A stretch of 14,798 bases of DNA from Cyanobacteriota bacterium (lineage in GTDB: Bacteria > Cyanobacteriota > Cyanobacteriia > PCC-6307 > Cyanobiaceae), in NCBI GenBank assembly GCA_947463165.1, contig CANHSW010000019.1, positions 1 to 14,798 of the forward strand, written 5' to 3'. This document shows, piece after piece, positions 7,281-14,798 of this stretch; the stretch's first letter is position 1; every line of letters begins with the position of its first letter. Under the pieces are notes generated by a model. That model did no database searches and was not told the DNA's origin. It saw nothing but the letters and a program-made list of their open reading frames with translations. A program made the position numbers and the translations under genes.

Positions 7281-7328
7281 AACTGACGCCAATTAGCAGA
7301 AATGGCGTCAGTTAGTGGCGTCAGTTAG
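7281..7328. terminator. Hairpin with duplicated arm between convergent nanE and groEL
   Basis: A perfect 11-bp inverted repeat, AACTGACGCCA (7281-7291) and TGGCGTCAGTT (7303-7313), with an 11-nt loop. The right arm is part of a perfect 13-bp tandem repeat, TGGCGTCAGTTAG at 7303-7315 and 7316-7328, so the left arm can pair with either copy. It lies between two converging genes, as a bidirectional terminator would, but neither side has a T-run. A Rho-type, RNA-stabilising or attenuating role is equally open. Confidence 0.6.
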
Positions 7329-7344
7329 CGCCCCTGGGCGGAGA

Positions 7345-9139
<1,795 letters not shown>

Positions 9140-9394
9140 ATGGAGGATCTGCTGAGCCAGGCATTGGAAAGTGGCCTCGCCATCGACAAGGCGGGGCAGG
9201 CCATGCTCGATCCAGCCGGCGGCGCCAATGCGCTGATCTTTTTGTTGATCGCCGCAGCCGGCCTGGCGATGGCCCTGGTCTACGTGCCCCTGCGCCTCTA
9301 TCTCACGATCACGGCCCGCAGCCGCCGGCTGAGGCTGCTGCTGCGCATCCGCAAGCTGCGCGAGGATTTGGGTCAGTCGCTGGTGGCCCCCTAG
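9140..9394 (+). CDS. Conserved hypothetical single-helix membrane protein
   Basis: 84 residues from ATG 9140. An acidic, amphipathic N-terminus (MEDLLSQALESG) is followed by one strong hydrophobic segment (about 28-52, ALIFLLIAAAGLAMALVYV) and a very basic tail (TARSRRLRLLLRIRKLRED), so by the positive-inside rule the C-terminus is cytoplasmic. There is no signal cleavage site, lipobox or catalytic motif. Codon use matches the neighbours, which supports a real gene. It is divergent from groEL and 120 nt from the glycosidase start. I recall a small unknown protein beside this groEL in related cyanobacteria, but no function is known to me. Confidence 0.75.
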   Translation: MEDLLSQALESGLAIDKAGQAMLDPAGGANALIFLLIAAAGLAMALVYVPLRLYLTITARSRRLRLLLRIRKLREDLGQSLVAP

Positions 9395-9461
9395 CCGCAA
9401 TCGGATTTTATATGAATTAAGGCCTGCTGGAGATGTGATGCCAGACGGTTTAAAGCATAAA

Positions 9462-9477
9462 AGCGCCCGTGGGCGCT
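9462..9477 (-). terminator. Compact hairpin with T-tract on the minus strand
   Basis: AGCGCCC (9462-9468) and GGGCGCT (9471-9477) form a 7-bp GC-rich palindrome, realistically a 6-bp stem with a 4-nt loop. Read on the minus strand it is followed by TTTTATGCTTT, the layout of an intrinsic terminator. On the plus strand the downstream sequence is GC-rich. No minus-strand gene ends here, so it would stop antisense transcripts from the glycosidase region before they reach the groEL promoter. Confidence 0.45.
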
Positions 9478-9514
9478 GGGGCGGTGCGATGCTTGCCTTC
9501 ACTGCCGTTCAGCC

Positions 9515-12058
9515 ATGACCCTGCCGGGCCTGCGGGCACTCCAGGAGCTGATGCGCCGTGGCTCCGACCGCCCCAAGTCAGCGCCGCCGGCCAGCTGGTC
9601 GCGGCCGATCGGGATGGGCTGGGAGCAGCCCTACACCGTGCGTTACGCCAGCAACCTCGACGATGGGCCCTGGCATGGGGCGCCCCTGGGGGGCTTTGGT
9701 GCCGGTTGCCTGGGCCGCAGCTCCAGGGGCGACTTCAATCTCTGGCACCTCGATGGTGGCGAGCACTGGTATGGCCAGCTGCCGGATTGCCAGTTCGCCC
9801 TGTACGAATCCGATGGCGACCAGAGCCGCGCCTACGCCCTGGCCACCCAGCCCGAGCTCGCCACCAGTGGCGATCGGCAGCCGCTGTCGGCCTGGCAGTG
9901 GTATCCGGCCAGCACGGCGGAGCTGGACAGCGGCAGCTACAGCGCCCGCTATCCGCTCAGCTGGTTCGATTACCGCAACGTTTACCGGGCGGAGCTGAGC
10001 TGCGAAGCATTTAGTCCAATTTTGCCCGGCGACTATCGCCGCACCAGCTATCCGGTGGCGGTGTTCCGCTGGCGGCTCGCCAACCCCGGCCCCGCCCCCC
10101 TGGATCTATCGCTGCTGTTGAGCTGGCGCAACACCACAGGCTGGTTCACCAACACCGATCCCACTGCGGCCGTTCAGTTCCGCGACGACGGCAGCCCCGA
10201 ACATCGCTATGTGCCGGCCATCGGTCGCACGCGGCTGCATCGCAACAGCTGGGTGGATCGGCCGGGTCTCAAGGGGTTGCTGCTCGACGGCGAGCGGGAT
10301 CTGCCGATCGCAGAAGGCCAGGGCCAGTGGTGCCTGGCCCTGCCGGATGAGGCGGCCCTGGCCGAGGCCAATGCCGGCCAGGGCCTGTCGCGGCTGGAGA
10401 TCCTGCGCTGCAGTCGCTGGGATCCGAGTGGCGATGGCGCCGAATTGTGGCAGTCGTTTGCCTGCGACGGCTCAATTCCTAACAGCAATGACGATCGCCC
10501 CAGCGGCGACGGGGATCCAGCCAGTGCCGCCCTGGCCCTGCGGCTGCGGCTGGAGCCCGGCGCCAGCGTTGAGATCCCCCTGGTGATCAGCTGGGATCTA
10601 CCCCAGACCAGCTTTGCCAGCGGCAGTGGCGCCCTGCGCCGCTACACGGATTTCTTCGGGGCCAGCGGCGACAACGCCGCCGCCATTGCCGCCGAGGCGT
10701 TGGCGGATTGGCCCAGTTGGCGCCAGCAAATAGACAGCTGGCAGCGGCCGGTGCTGGAGCGCTCCGACCTGCCCGAGCCGCTGCGGATGGCCCTGTTCAA
10801 CGAGCTCTACGACCTGGCCAGCGGCGGCAGCCTCTGGACCGCCGCTGGCCCCGGCGATCCCGTGGGCCGCTTCGGGGTGTTGGAGTGCCTCGACTACGCC
10901 TGGTACGAAAGCCTCGACGTGCGGCTCTACGGCTCCTTTGGCCTGCTGCAGCTCTGGCCTGAACTGGACAAGGCCGTATTGCGCAGCTTCGCCCGGGCGA
11001 TTCCGGCCAGCGACCCCACACCCCGACCGATCGGCTGGTATTTCACCCAGGGGCGCGGCCGCGTCGAGGCCGCCCGCAAGTTGGCCGGGGCCACCCCCCA
11101 CGACCTGGGGGCCCCCAACGAGCGTCCCTTCGACGCCACCAACTACACCGCCTATCAAGATTGCAACCTCTGGAAAGACCTGGCCAGTGATTTTGTGCTG
11201 CAGGTGTGGCGCAGTTTCCGCCTGGCCCCCGGCGGCGAGGATCTGCGCTTCCTGGCCGACTGCTGGCCGGCGGCGGTGACCGCCCTGCGCTATTTGCACA
11301 ATTTCGATATCAACGGCGACGGGCTGCCCGACAACGGCGGCGCCCCAGATCAAACCTTCGACGACTGGCCGCTGCGGGGGGTGAGCGCCTACTGCGGCGC
11401 CCTGTGGATCGCCGCCCTGGAGGCGGGCCTGGCCATGGGCCAGCGGCTGCAGCTGGAGCTGGGGCTGGATACCAGCGGAGAGCAGCGCCAATTTGGTGGC
11501 TGGCTGGAGTTGAGCCGCGCCAATTTCGATCGCCTGCTCTGGAATGGCGAGTACTACAACATCGATGCCGAAAGCGGCACGCCGGTGGTGATGGCCGACC
11601 AGCTCTGCGGCGACTTTTATGCGCGGCTGTTGGGCTTGCCGCCGGTGGTGAGCGATGAGCGCAGCCGCTCGGCGCTAGGGGCAATAAAAGAGGCCTGTTT
11701 TGAAGCCTTTGCCGGCGGTCGGCTGGGGGTGGCCAATGGCCTGCGGCGCGATGGCACACCGCTCGATCCCAACGGCACCCACCCCCTGGAGGTATGGACC
11801 GGCATCAACTTCGGGCTGGCCGCCTACTACCGCCTGATGGGCGATACGGCCACCGCCCTGGCTATTTGCACGGCGGTGGTGGACCAGGTGTATAGCGGCG
11901 GCCTCCAATTCCGCACCCCCGAGGCGATCACAGCGGTAAACACCTTCCGCGCCTGCCACTACCTGCGGGCGATGGCGATCTGGGCCCTGTGGGCCACCCA
12001 CACCAACTGGCAGCCGATTCCCGGGGCCGAGCGCCCCGCCAGCGGTCAGGGGCCATGA
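9515..12058 (+). CDS. GH116 family beta-glycosidase (GBA2-like)
   Basis: 847-residue member of glycoside hydrolase family 116, which includes human GBA2 (non-lysosomal glucosylceramidase) and bacterial beta-glucosidases/xylosidases. The N-terminal beta-sandwich domain (about 45-385) begins GAPLGGFGAGCLGRSSRGDF. The C-terminal (alpha/alpha)6 barrel holds the predicted nucleophile E457 in FGVLECLDY, followed by ESLDVRLYGSFGLLQLWPEL. It also holds PHDLGAPNERPFDATNY (528-544), WKDLASDFVLQVWR (553-566), the predicted acid/base D612 in GAPDQTFDDW with SAYCGALWIAALEAG, and EVWTGINFGLAAYYR. No signal peptide is seen, so it is probably cytosolic. The natural substrate is unknown; cyanobacteria generally lack glucosylceramide. 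Its TGA overlaps the next ATG, indicating coupling. Confidence 0.93.
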   Translation: MTLPGLRALQELMRRGSDRPKSAPPASWSRPIGMGWEQPYTVRYASNLDDGPWHGAPLGGFGAGCLGRSSRGDFNLWHLDGGEHWYGQLPDCQFALYESDGDQSRAYALATQPELATSGDRQPLSAWQWYPASTAELDSGSYSARYPLSWFDYRNVYRAELSCEAFSPILPGDYRRTSYPVAVFRWRLANPGPAPLDLSLLLSWRNTTGWFTNTDPTAAVQFRDDGSPEHRYVPAIGRTRLHRNSWVDRPGLKGLLLDGERDLPIAEGQGQWCLALPDEAALAEANAGQGLSRLEILRCSRWDPSGDGAELWQSFACDGSIPNSNDDRPSGDGDPASAALALRLRLEPGASVEIPLVISWDLPQTSFASGSGALRRYTDFFGASGDNAAAIAAEALADWPSWRQQIDSWQRPVLERSDLPEPLRMALFNELYDLASGGSLWTAAGPGDPVGRFGVLECLDYAWYESLDVRLYGSFGLLQLWPELDKAVLRSFARAIPASDPTPRPIGWYFTQGRGRVEAARKLAGATPHDLGAPNERPFDATNYTAYQDCNLWKDLASDFVLQVWRSFRLAPGGEDLRFLADCWPAAVTALRYLHNFDINGDGLPDNGGAPDQTFDDWPLRGVSAYCGALWIAALEAGLAMGQRLQLELGLDTSGEQRQFGGWLELSRANFDRLLWNGEYYNIDAESGTPVVMADQLCGDFYARLLGLPPVVSDERSRSALGAIKEACFEAFAGGRLGVANGLRRDGTPLDPNGTHPLEVWTGINFGLAAYYRLMGDTATALAICTAVVDQVYSGGLQFRTPEAITAVNTFRACHYLRAMAIWALWATHTNWQPIPGAERPASGQGP

Positions 12059-12627
12059 GGAGCAACTATTGCCGCAGCCGGCAGACATCCCCGCAACAGG
12101 GGAGCCAAGGGAAGCCCCTGCCTTGCCCTGGATTGGCCACTGTTTTGCGCGGTTTGTTGGCGTGTGGGTTGGGGCTGTTGCTGTGGCTGTGGCTGCCGGG
12201 TCAGGCTGCGGCCCAGGTGCACCGGCATGCCGATGAAAACGGCGTAGCGGTGGTGCGCAGTTTGGAAAGCCTGCGGGATCTCGATTACCAGTCTTGGCAA
12301 CTGGTGGCCTACCGCCAGGGGCCGCCGGGTGGGCCGCTGCTGCTGCGCATCGTGGGCTATCCCGGCAAGGTGCGCCTCGATCACCCCACGGCCCTGCTGG
12401 TGAGCAGTGGCCGCAGCAGTTGGCAGCTCAGCGACCTCACCCTGGCCAATCCCCAACTGGCCGGCGATGGCCGGTCGGCGGCGGCGGAGTTCGACCTGGC
12501 GCCGCTGCTGGCCGACCTACAGCAAAACCGGCCATTGCGGTTGCGATTGCCTGGCGTCTTCACAGAACTGCCGGTGCCACCTTTTGTGGTGATGGAGTGG
12601 CGCAGCCTGCCCACCGCCCCGGGTTGA
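12055..12627 (+). CDS. DUF3122 domain protein, predicted secreted/periplasmic
   Basis: 190 residues from ATG 12055, which overlaps the glycosidase stop as ATGA. A basic, hydrophilic N-region of about 30 residues precedes a hydrophobic core (GLLACGLGLLLWLWLPG) and a probable signal peptidase site after GQAAA. The mature part starts VHRHADENGVAVVRSLESLRD, continues YQSWQLVAY and LLLRIVGYPGKVRLDHP, and matches my memory of the cyanobacterial DUF3122 family. It is likely a small beta-rich periplasmic or thylakoid-lumen protein of unknown function. LLAC resembles a lipobox, but the hydrophobic stretch continues after the Cys, so a lipoprotein is less likely. A 66-nt longer frame from ATG 11989 lies inside the glycosidase gene and is rejected. 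Confidence 0.82.
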   Translation: MRSNYCRSRQTSPQQGSQGKPLPCPGLATVLRGLLACGLGLLLWLWLPGQAAAQVHRHADENGVAVVRSLESLRDLDYQSWQLVAYRQGPPGGPLLLRIVGYPGKVRLDHPTALLVSSGRSSWQLSDLTLANPQLAGDGRSAAAEFDLAPLLADLQQNRPLRLRLPGVFTELPVPPFVVMEWRSLPTAPG

Positions 12628-12671
12628 GTTATCCCTTGAGTTATCCATTGAGTTCCCCCTTCAGTTTTCCC
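12624..12671 (+). repeat. 12-bp tandem repeat with stacked TTG codons before ribD
   Basis: Four 12-nt units: TTGAGTTATCCC (12624-12635), TTGAGTTATCCA (12636-12647), TTGAGTTCCCCC (12648-12659) and TTCAGTTTTCCC (12660-12671), with a decayed fifth after them. In the ribD frame they read LSYP, LSYP, LSSP and FSFP. The first three each open with a possible TTG start codon. Confidence 0.85.
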
Positions 12672-13802
12672 GTTAGCCCTGCAGCCAGCGACGCCGCCCA
12701 GGAGATCTGGCGACCCTGGATGCAGCGGGCCCTGCAGTTGGCGGCCCTGGGCGCCGGCCGCACCAGCCCCAATCCGATGGTGGGCGCCCTGGTGCTCGCC
12801 GCCGATGGCCAGCTGGTGGGAGAGGGCTACCACGCCAGAGCCGGCGAGGCCCATGCCGAGCTGGGAGCCCTGGCCCAGGCCGGCGAGAGGGCCCGGGGCG
12901 GCACGTTGGTGGTAACGCTGGAACCCTGCTGTCACCAGGGCCGCACGCCCCCCTGCAGCCGGGCGGTGATCGCCGCCGGCATCGCCCGGGTGGTGCTGGC
13001 CATGGCCGATCCGAATCCGCTGGTGGCGGGCCAGGGCATCGCCGAGCTGCGGGCGGCGGGGCTGGAGGTGATCGAGGGGGTGTGCGGGGCGGAGGCCCAG
13101 GCGCTGAATCGCGCCTTTTGTCACCGCATCGCCACCGGCAGGCCCTACGCAATTTTGAAGTGGGCGATGAGTCTTGACGGCCGCACCGCCCTGCCCAATG
13201 GCGTCAGCCAGTGGATCAGCGGCCCCGCCGCCAGGGAATGGGTGCAGCAGCTGCGGGCCCGCTGTGACGCCGTGATCGTCGGTGGCGGCACGGTGCGCGC
13301 CGACGATCCCCTGCTCACCTCCCGGGGGCGCCGCAGCCCCGAACCGTTGCGGGTGGTTTTCAGCCGCAGCCTCGACCTGCCGCCAGGGGCGAAGCTGTGG
13401 CAAACCGAGCTGGCCCCCACCCTGGTGGTCCATGGCCTGGCGGCGCCGGGGCGGCGGCGGTTCCAGCTCGATGCCCTCGGCGTTGAAAGGCTGCTGCTAG
13501 AGCCCTGCGAGCCGGGGACATTGCTGGAGGCCCTGGCCCGCCGTGGCTTCAACCAGGTGCTGTGGGAATGCGGCCCGGAGTTGGCCAGCACGGCCCTGCG
13601 CCAGGGTTGCGTGCAGGAACTGGCGGCGGTGATCGCACCAAAAATCCTCGGCGGACTGCCGGCCCGCACCCCCCTGGGGGAGCTCGGTTTCACCGCCATG
13701 GAGCAGCTGCCTGAGTGGCGCCGCCAGCCCCCCGAGGCGATCGGGCCAGACTGGCTCTGGCGGCTGCAGCTGCCCGCTGGACAGCCCCCGGCCAACGCTT
13801 AA
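12624..13802 (+). CDS. ribD: Bifunctional riboflavin biosynthesis protein RibD
   Basis: Fused diaminohydroxyphosphoribosylaminopyrimidine deaminase and 5-amino-6-(5-phosphoribosylamino)uracil reductase, steps two and three of riboflavin synthesis. The deaminase half shows SPNPMVGALVL, the zinc motif EAHAELGAL and EPCCHQGRTPPCS. The reductase half shows ILKWAMSLDGRTALPNGVSQWIS, CDAVIVGGGTVRADDPLLTSR and the late NQVLWECGPELAS. The start is uncertain. ATG 12720 (MQRALQL) gives 360 residues but cuts the conserved W just before it. In-frame TTG codons at 12624, 12636 and 12648 are the only other options; 12624 overlaps the DUF3122 stop (TTGA), like the preceding gene pair. Its stop shares TTAA with the convergent DUF427 gene. 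Confidence 0.95.
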   Translation: MSYPLSYPLSSPFSFPVSPAASDAAQEIWRPWMQRALQLAALGAGRTSPNPMVGALVLAADGQLVGEGYHARAGEAHAELGALAQAGERARGGTLVVTLEPCCHQGRTPPCSRAVIAAGIARVVLAMADPNPLVAGQGIAELRAAGLEVIEGVCGAEAQALNRAFCHRIATGRPYAILKWAMSLDGRTALPNGVSQWISGPAAREWVQQLRARCDAVIVGGGTVRADDPLLTSRGRRSPEPLRVVFSRSLDLPPGAKLWQTELAPTLVVHGLAAPGRRRFQLDALGVERLLLEPCEPGTLLEALARRGFNQVLWECGPELASTALRQGCVQELAAVIAPKILGGLPARTPLGELGFTAMEQLPEWRRQPPEAIGPDWLWRLQLPAGQPPANA

Positions 13803-14287
13803 ATCAGTTCTGGATGCAGGGGATCGCCCTTGAAGGGGCCCAGCACTTTTGAGCTGATCCAGCCGCCATAGAAGCCGCCGGGTTGGGCAGTGATTCGCTC
13901 GCCATCGAGCCAGCAGCCATCCATCAAGGCCGGATAAACAGCAAACCAACCGGCCAGGGCGCCATAGGCGGGGCTGGGCTGGTGATAGCTCCAGGCGGCC
14001 CGGCGCAGGCGGCGCTCGCTGGCCAGGCCGGGATCCACCACCAGGTCGTAGTAGCTGGCGATGCCCTTCCACTCGCAGTAACTGCCACCGCTAACGGGCA
14101 ACAGCAGATCGAGCTGCAGATCTTCTGGGGGGAGGTAATAGGTGGGTGGGTGGAAGGTCTCAAGCACCCGCAGGCAGCGGCGGCTGTCGCAGAGCAACTG
14201 GCCGAGGGCCTCCACCCGGATGTGCTCTTCGCTGGCCACCAGGGCGGGGGGCCGGGGGTAGTCGCAGACGCGCTCTGGGCTGGCCAT
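13799..14287 (-). CDS. DUF427 domain protein
   Basis: 162 residues from ATG 14287. Signature pieces of the DUF427 family are visible: a strand pair around ALVASEEHIRVEALGQLLCDS, the ETFHPPTYYLPPEDL motif (43-57), GGSYCEWKGIASYYDL (67-82) and AAWSYHQPSP (96-105). After the core, a tail with GWFAVYPALMDGCWLDGERITAQPGGFYGGWISSKVLGPFKG resembles the cyanobacterial version of the family. It is predicted soluble and cytosolic; no biochemical role is established to my knowledge. It lies 49 nt downstream of the Nif11 gene on the same strand, so cotranscription is likely. Its TAA overlaps the ribD TAA by 3 nt on the opposite strand. Confidence 0.85.
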   Translation of the reverse strand: MASPERVCDYPRPPALVASEEHIRVEALGQLLCDSRRCLRVLETFHPPTYYLPPEDLQLDLLLPVSGGSYCEWKGIASYYDLVVDPGLASERRLRRAAWSYHQPSPAYGALAGWFAVYPALMDGCWLDGERITAQPGGFYGGWISSKVLGPFKGDPLHPELI

Positions 14288-14336
14288 GGGGGAGAGGGGA
14301 TCGCTGGGCCGGGGCTGTCCAGTAAAAGGCAGCCAA

Positions 14337-14582
14337 TCAGGCCAGGATGAAATTGCGCAGTTTGCGGGCTTCCAGGCCAGCGCGGTGCTGCAGCTCGGAG
14401 TCGCTGAGCTGTTGCTCCTGACGTAGCTGGGCGGCGATCACGTCGCTTTCTTGAAGGGGATAGCCAGCGCCCTGGGCCAGGGCCAGGAATTCCTCCAGGT
14501 CTAGGGGCTGCTGCAGCTTGATCTGGAGTTCGGGCTGCTGCTGGGCGTGGGCGATAAAGGCGTCGAGTTGCTCGAGGCTCAT
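14337..14582 (-). CDS. Nif11 domain protein without leader cleavage site
   Basis: 81 residues from ATG 14582. It opens MSLEQLDAFIAHAQQQPELQ and continues with LDLEEFLALAQGAGYPLQESDVIAAQ, the two-helix Nif11 fold first noted beside nitrogenase genes and used as leader in some cyanobacterial RiPPs. Here the C-terminus (SELQHRAGLEARKLRNFILA) is charged and helical. It has no Gly-Gly, no Cys and no Ser/Thr/Cys-rich core, so a lanthipeptide precursor is unlikely. The role is unknown; a small helical adaptor is a fair guess. A 5 x 14-bp repeat lies 38 nt upstream of its start. A GGAG sits about 13 nt before the ATG, which is far for a Shine-Dalgarno. Confidence 0.8.
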   Translation of the reverse strand: MSLEQLDAFIAHAQQQPELQIKLQQPLDLEEFLALAQGAGYPLQESDVIAAQLRQEQQLSDSELQHRAGLEARKLRNFILA

Positions 14583-14798
14583 CTGCTGGGCGGCTCCGTT
14601 GGGGGACAGGGAGGGGCTTGTCTAGCTGAACTGGTCTAGCTGAACCGGTCTAGCTAAACCGGTCTAGCGAAACGGGCCTAGCTAAAGCGCAGATCGGAAA
14701 TTCTAAATCTCAGCGATTTCAGGGCGCCAGAAACCTGCTGGCAACTTGCTTATCATTAACTCGCGGAAATCGAACGGCCAATTTTTCGAGGTGACCAA
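14583..14798. other. Gene-free end of the window upstream of the Nif11 gene
   Basis: Holds the 14-bp repeat array and then about 108 bp of AT-richer DNA. On the minus strand TAGAAT (around 14702-14707) is one mismatch from a -10 box and could drive the Nif11 gene through the repeats, but no good -35 is placed for it. A weak 5-bp inverted repeat, GCCAG/CTGGC, lies near 14726-14742. The last bases, GAGGTGACC, could be the start of a plus-strand gene outside the window; this cannot be judged. Confidence 0.4.
14621..14690. repeat. 5 x 14-bp tandem repeat upstream of the Nif11 gene
   Basis: Units: TCTAGCTGAACTGG (14621), TCTAGCTGAACCGG (14635), TCTAGCTAAACCGG (14649), TCTAGCGAAACGGG (14663) and CCTAGCTAAAGCGC (14677). 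Every unit keeps CTAGC and diverges from left to right. ACCGGT palindromes form at two junctions (14644-14649 and 14658-14663). With no spacers and a 14-bp unit it is not a CRISPR. Confidence 0.9.

Noticed and set aside
10598..11491. 297-codon minus-strand frame inside the GH116 gene
   Set aside because: Antisense shadow in GC-rich DNA with Gly/Ala/Gln-rich low-complexity translation; the plus strand carries the catalytic motifs.
11989..12054. Earlier ATG for the DUF3122 gene
   Set aside because: It would overlap the glycosidase by 70 nt and put 22 hydrophilic residues before an already long signal-peptide n-region; ATG 12055 forms a standard ATGA overlap.
12381..13433. 350-codon minus-strand frame across DUF3122 and ribD
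   Set aside because: Crosses two real genes on the other strand and has no recognisable motif.
14337..14582. RiPP/lanthipeptide precursor
   Set aside because: No GG-type cleavage site, no Cys, no Ser/Thr-rich core, and no modification enzyme in the window.
14621..14690. CRISPR-like array
   Set aside because: Units are 14 bp, directly abutting, diverging, with no spacers and no cas genes.

Overview
This is a GC-rich bacterial chromosome segment that reads as a cyanobacterium of the Synechococcus/Cyanobium (picocyanobacterial) group. The evidence is the gene content and its order as I recall it from that group: an aa3-type oxidase operon divergent from ctaA-ctaB, a DrrA/DrrB-type ABC exporter, nanE, a groES-less groEL, a DUF3122 protein, and a Nif11-domain protein without a leader cleavage site. 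The assignment rests on protein similarity recognised by eye; no search was run.

Layout. Positions 1-2045 (minus strand) carry ctaC and the 5' two thirds of ctaD, the subunits of a type-A cytochrome c oxidase. Divergently, 2203-7272 (plus strand) form a tight run: ctaA (haem A synthase), ctaB (haem O synthase), an ABC ATPase, its membrane partner, and a nanE-like epimerase. The first four oxidase genes supply the protein and the haem of one respiratory terminal oxidase. The exporter and nanE lie in the same run, but their link to it is unproven. A hairpin with an extra tandem arm separates nanE from the convergent groEL (7345-9015, minus). A divergent one-helix membrane protein (9140-9394) follows. 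Next comes a probable three-gene unit on the plus strand, joined by 4-nt start/stop overlaps: a GH116 (GBA2-like) beta-glycosidase, a secreted DUF3122 protein and ribD. On the minus strand, a Nif11-domain protein followed by a DUF427 protein converges on ribD; the two stop codons share a TTAA.

No CRISPR array, insertion sequence, tRNA or rRNA is visible, and no defence or biosynthetic cluster stands out. The most unusual structural signal is a recurring one. At least seven gene ends or junctions carry short direct repeats (11-21 bp, several of them tandem), including ones that make up the ends of ctaA, hold the ctaB ribosome-binding site, provide stacked TTG codons before ribD, and form a 5 x 14-bp array upstream of the Nif11 gene. 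A second signal is base composition: ctaC/ctaD, their upstream region and the N-terminal extension of ctaA are visibly less GC-rich than the rest.
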